In this document: piece by piece, positions 6,144 to 7,707 of the stretch | Position numbering within the stretch: position 1 is the first letter of the stretch | Layout of the letters: each line of letters starts with the position of its first letter | Assembly (NCBI GenBank): GCA_023263045.1 | Contig: JALQXU010000042.1 | Coordinates: forward strand, 1 to 7,707 | From: Pontimonas sp. | Lineage (GTDB): Bacteria; Actinomycetota; Actinomycetes; Actinomycetales; Microbacteriaceae | Direction of reading: 5' to 3' | Length of the DNA: 7,707 nt | Position numbers and translations under genes: made by a program | Notes under the pieces: generated by a model | Seen by the model: only the letters and a program-made list of their open reading frames with translations | Databases searched by the model: none | What the model was told of the DNA's origin: nothing

Positions 6144-7492
6144 GCATACAAGCTTCCCACGGCCTCTCGGAAGTGCGCCGTGTGAGCGGCAACATCCGCT
6201 TTGGTCGTGGCCGGGCTCATCAAGGCCATGTTGTGGAAGGGAGTCAAGAGAATGCCGCGGTTCAACGCGTGGAGATGCAGGTATTGCTGGAGCTCAAAAT
6301 CATCCGCATGTGCTGCCTCAGCCCCGTCCTTCGGGGCATGGGGAAGAAAGCTGTATTCCGCTCTCGCTCCCAGCTGGGTGACCTGCCACGGGACTCCAAA
6401 TTCGTCGAGTGCGGCCTGAACCCCCTCGGTCCACTCCGTCGCGCGCTGAATCATGTCGGGGTATGCCTCCGCGGTGAGGACTTCACCCAAAGTGGCCCGA
6501 ATCGCAGCGAGCGACAGAGCGTTCCCCGCAAGGGTCCCTCCCACTCCCCCGACATCAATGTCCTCCAGGTGAATCGATGACCGAACACGCTGCTGAAGCT
6601 CACTGGTCATCCCATACGCGCCAGCGGGAATCCCTCCGGCAATGGTCTTACCGATGACAACGGCATCGGGTGAAAGCCCATCACGCTGGATCATGCCCCC
6701 TGGCCCTGCACACACCGTGTGTGTTTCATCGATGATCAAGATCGCTCCGTGCTCCGTGCACAGTGCTCGCAAAGCCTCATGCCAGCCGTCCTCTGGGAGA
6801 ACGATGCCGATATTGGTCATCGCTGGTTCCACCAGGGCACACGCAATATCGCCGGAAGAGAAGGCCTTTTCCAGAGCCTCAACATCGTTGAACGGAACGA
6901 CCACCGTGGTCATGTCGGGATCGACGGGTGCCCCGATGTTACCTCGCCTCTCAACCACTTCCCCGTGCCCATCCAGGGTGGCAAAGGTCTCGTCAACACT
7001 GCCGTGGTAACAGTAGTCCATGACCAACACTTTGCGTTTTCCCGTCACCTGGCGGGAGTAGCGAATCATGGCGCGATTGGCATCAGTGGCGGTCAAAGTG
7101 AACTGCCACTGGGGCACTCCAAACCTCTCCGCGAGCATGCCCGCAGCAACGGCGGCATCCTCGGTGGGCAACATTGTGGTGATTCCCTTGGCCACCTGGT
7201 CGGAAATTGCTCGGACTGTGGGCTCGGGAGAGTGCCCGACCATGGCGCCGGTGTCGCCCAGACATAAATCAACGTGGTCGATGCCATCAACGCACGTAAA
7301 GTGAGCGCCCTGGGCACGCTCTACGTACACAGGCCATGGCCCTGGCCACTTGGCCATCCAGAGCATGGGAACCCCATCGGGCATGGTGGCCTTTGCGCGC
7401 TCGAATAGTGCGCGTGAGGCGGGGCGCTCAGCTTCAAACCGGGCAACTTCTTCTGCCATGAGAGAAGCAAGGCGTGAGCGGTCGACAGTCAT
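6140..7492 (-). CDS. Class-III PLP-dependent aminotransferase (GSA-aminomutase-like)
   Basis: Fold-type I PLP enzyme of the HemL/omega-aminotransferase group, often annotated as an aspartate aminotransferase family protein; the substrate cannot be read from sequence. The 450-aa product has TATDANRAMIRYSRQVTGK (134-152) where GSA aminomutase has a GTEA phosphate-binding turn, CYHGSVDE (161-168), the PLP-ring aspartate D255 in IIDETHTVCAGPGG, the Schiff-base lysine K282 in VIGKTIAGGIPAGAYG, and GGVGGTLAGNALSLAA (315-330). All the key cofactor residues I can check are present. The ATG at 7492 was chosen because GGGAGG lies 8 nt upstream; an in-frame start at 7579 would lie inside the permease gene. 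It follows that gene by 34 nt, suggesting an amine or amino-acid uptake-and-use operon. True HemL is less likely given the changed GTEA region. Confidence 0.9.
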   Translation of the reverse strand: MTVDRSRLASLMAEEVARFEAERPASRALFERAKATMPDGVPMLWMAKWPGPWPVYVERAQGAHFTCVDGIDHVDLCLGDTGAMVGHSPEPTVRAISDQVAKGITTMLPTEDAAVAAGMLAERFGVPQWQFTLTATDANRAMIRYSRQVTGKRKVLVMDYCYHGSVDETFATLDGHGEVVERRGNIGAPVDPDMTTVVVPFNDVEALEKAFSSGDIACALVEPAMTNIGIVLPEDGWHEALRALCTEHGAILIIDETHTVCAGPGGMIQRDGLSPDAVVIGKTIAGGIPAGAYGMTSELQQRVRSSIHLEDIDVGGVGGTLAGNALSLAAIRATLGEVLTAEAYPDMIQRATEWTEGVQAALDEFGVPWQVTQLGARAEYSFLPHAPKDGAEAAHADDFELQQYLHLHALNRGILLTPFHNMALMSPATTKADVAAHTAHFREAVGSLYA

Positions 7493-7500
7493 AGCGGTGC

Positions 7501-7506
7501 CCTCCC
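7501..7506 (-). promoter_or_regulatory. Ribosome binding site of the aminotransferase gene
   Basis: GGGAGG on the minus strand, 8 nt before the ATG at 7490-7492. It is a strong anti-16S match that fixes this start over the longer in-frame alternative beginning at 7579, which would overlap the permease gene by more than 50 nt. Confidence 0.8.
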
Positions 7507-7526
7507 GAGCGGTTAATGGGATGTGT

Positions 7527-7707
7527 CTATCCGGCCAGTGTGAGTCTCTTGCGCCGAATTGCGCCCCCGACCTGAGCAATCAGGACCAAGACAATCGCGG
7601 CGAAAAAGACCGCGGAGGCGATCACATTGGCTTCTGCGGGAATTCCCCGCGCAGCCGCGGTGTACACGAAGCGGGGGAAGGTCATCGCGGGCCCAGCGTT
7701 GAAATTG
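7527..7707 (-). CDS. ABC transporter permease, PotC/PotI-like, C-terminal end (partial)
   Basis: Only the last 59 codons are in the window; the gene continues beyond position 7707. The fragment contains GPAMTFPRFVYTAAARGIPA, then EANVIASAVFFAAIVLVLIAQV and a basic end (GGAIRRKRLTLAG). The TFPxxxY...ARRGIPPExNAxAT pattern followed by a final transmembrane helix and positively charged tail is typical of the inner-membrane permeases of polyamine (spermidine/putrescine)-type ABC importers. The TAG stop is at 7527-7529. It precedes the aminotransferase gene by 34 nt, so both probably share a message. The substrate is inferred from family only and could be another small cation or amino compound. 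Confidence 0.75.
   Translation of the reverse strand, partial: NFNAGPAMTFPRFVYTAAARGIPAEANVIASAVFFAAIVLVLIAQVGGAIRRKRLTLAG

Noticed and set aside
7493..7579. Longer aminotransferase start at 7579 (29 extra residues)
   Set aside because: It would overlap the permease coding end by more than 50 nt; the extra residues are not family-like and the strong GGGAGG site points to 7492.
1..7707. Mobile elements, CRISPR arrays, tRNA or rRNA genes
   Set aside because: I saw no repeat-spacer array, transposase, terminal inverted repeats or tRNA-like cloverleaf; the window is densely packed with housekeeping coding sequence.

Overview
The window holds most of an F1Fo ATP synthase operon on the minus strand. 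Upstream of it, on the same strand, lie a YrdC/Sua5-family gene, a class-III PLP aminotransferase gene and the tail of an ABC-transporter permease gene. Every supported gene is on the minus strand, so transcription runs from high to low coordinates. By eye the DNA is moderately GC-rich. The long delta subunit (261 aa), the lysine-rich C-terminal extension of alpha, the free (unfused) b and delta subunits, and the actinobacterial style of the YrdC protein suggest an actinobacterium. It is perhaps of the Micrococcales/Microbacteriaceae type; the lineage is inferred, not proven.

Layout in transcription order: (1) 7707-7527, C-terminal 59 residues of a PotC/PotI-like permease; (2) 7492-6140, a 450-aa GSA-aminomutase-like aminotransferase with a strong ribosome binding site; (3) 6143-5466, a 225-aa YrdC/Sua5 homologue whose GTG start overlaps the aminotransferase stop by four bases and whose usual active-site motifs are altered; (4) a leader of about 90 nt with a possible weak extended -10 promoter; (5) atpB (a), atpE (c), atpF (b), atpH (delta), atpA (alpha), atpG (gamma) and the first 86 codons of atpD (beta), which runs off the window at position 1. 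atpC would be expected beyond it. The ATP synthase order B-E-F-H-A-G-D is the classical bacterial one, with gaps of 2-48 nt and no terminator, so one polycistronic message is likely.

Together a, b and c form the Fo proton channel and stator base. Alpha, beta, gamma and delta form most of F1. The upstream trio looks like a separate transport/amine-metabolism transcription unit that may read into atp, since no convincing terminator separates them.

Most of this is ordinary core genome and I see no clearly new multi-gene system. The points worth a second look are: atpB appears to need a non-canonical CTG start; the b subunit ends in a histone-H1-like K/A/P tail; a 10-bp perfect hairpin sits just before the atpE ribosome binding site; and the YrdC homologue has lost its K-x-R and S-x-N signatures.
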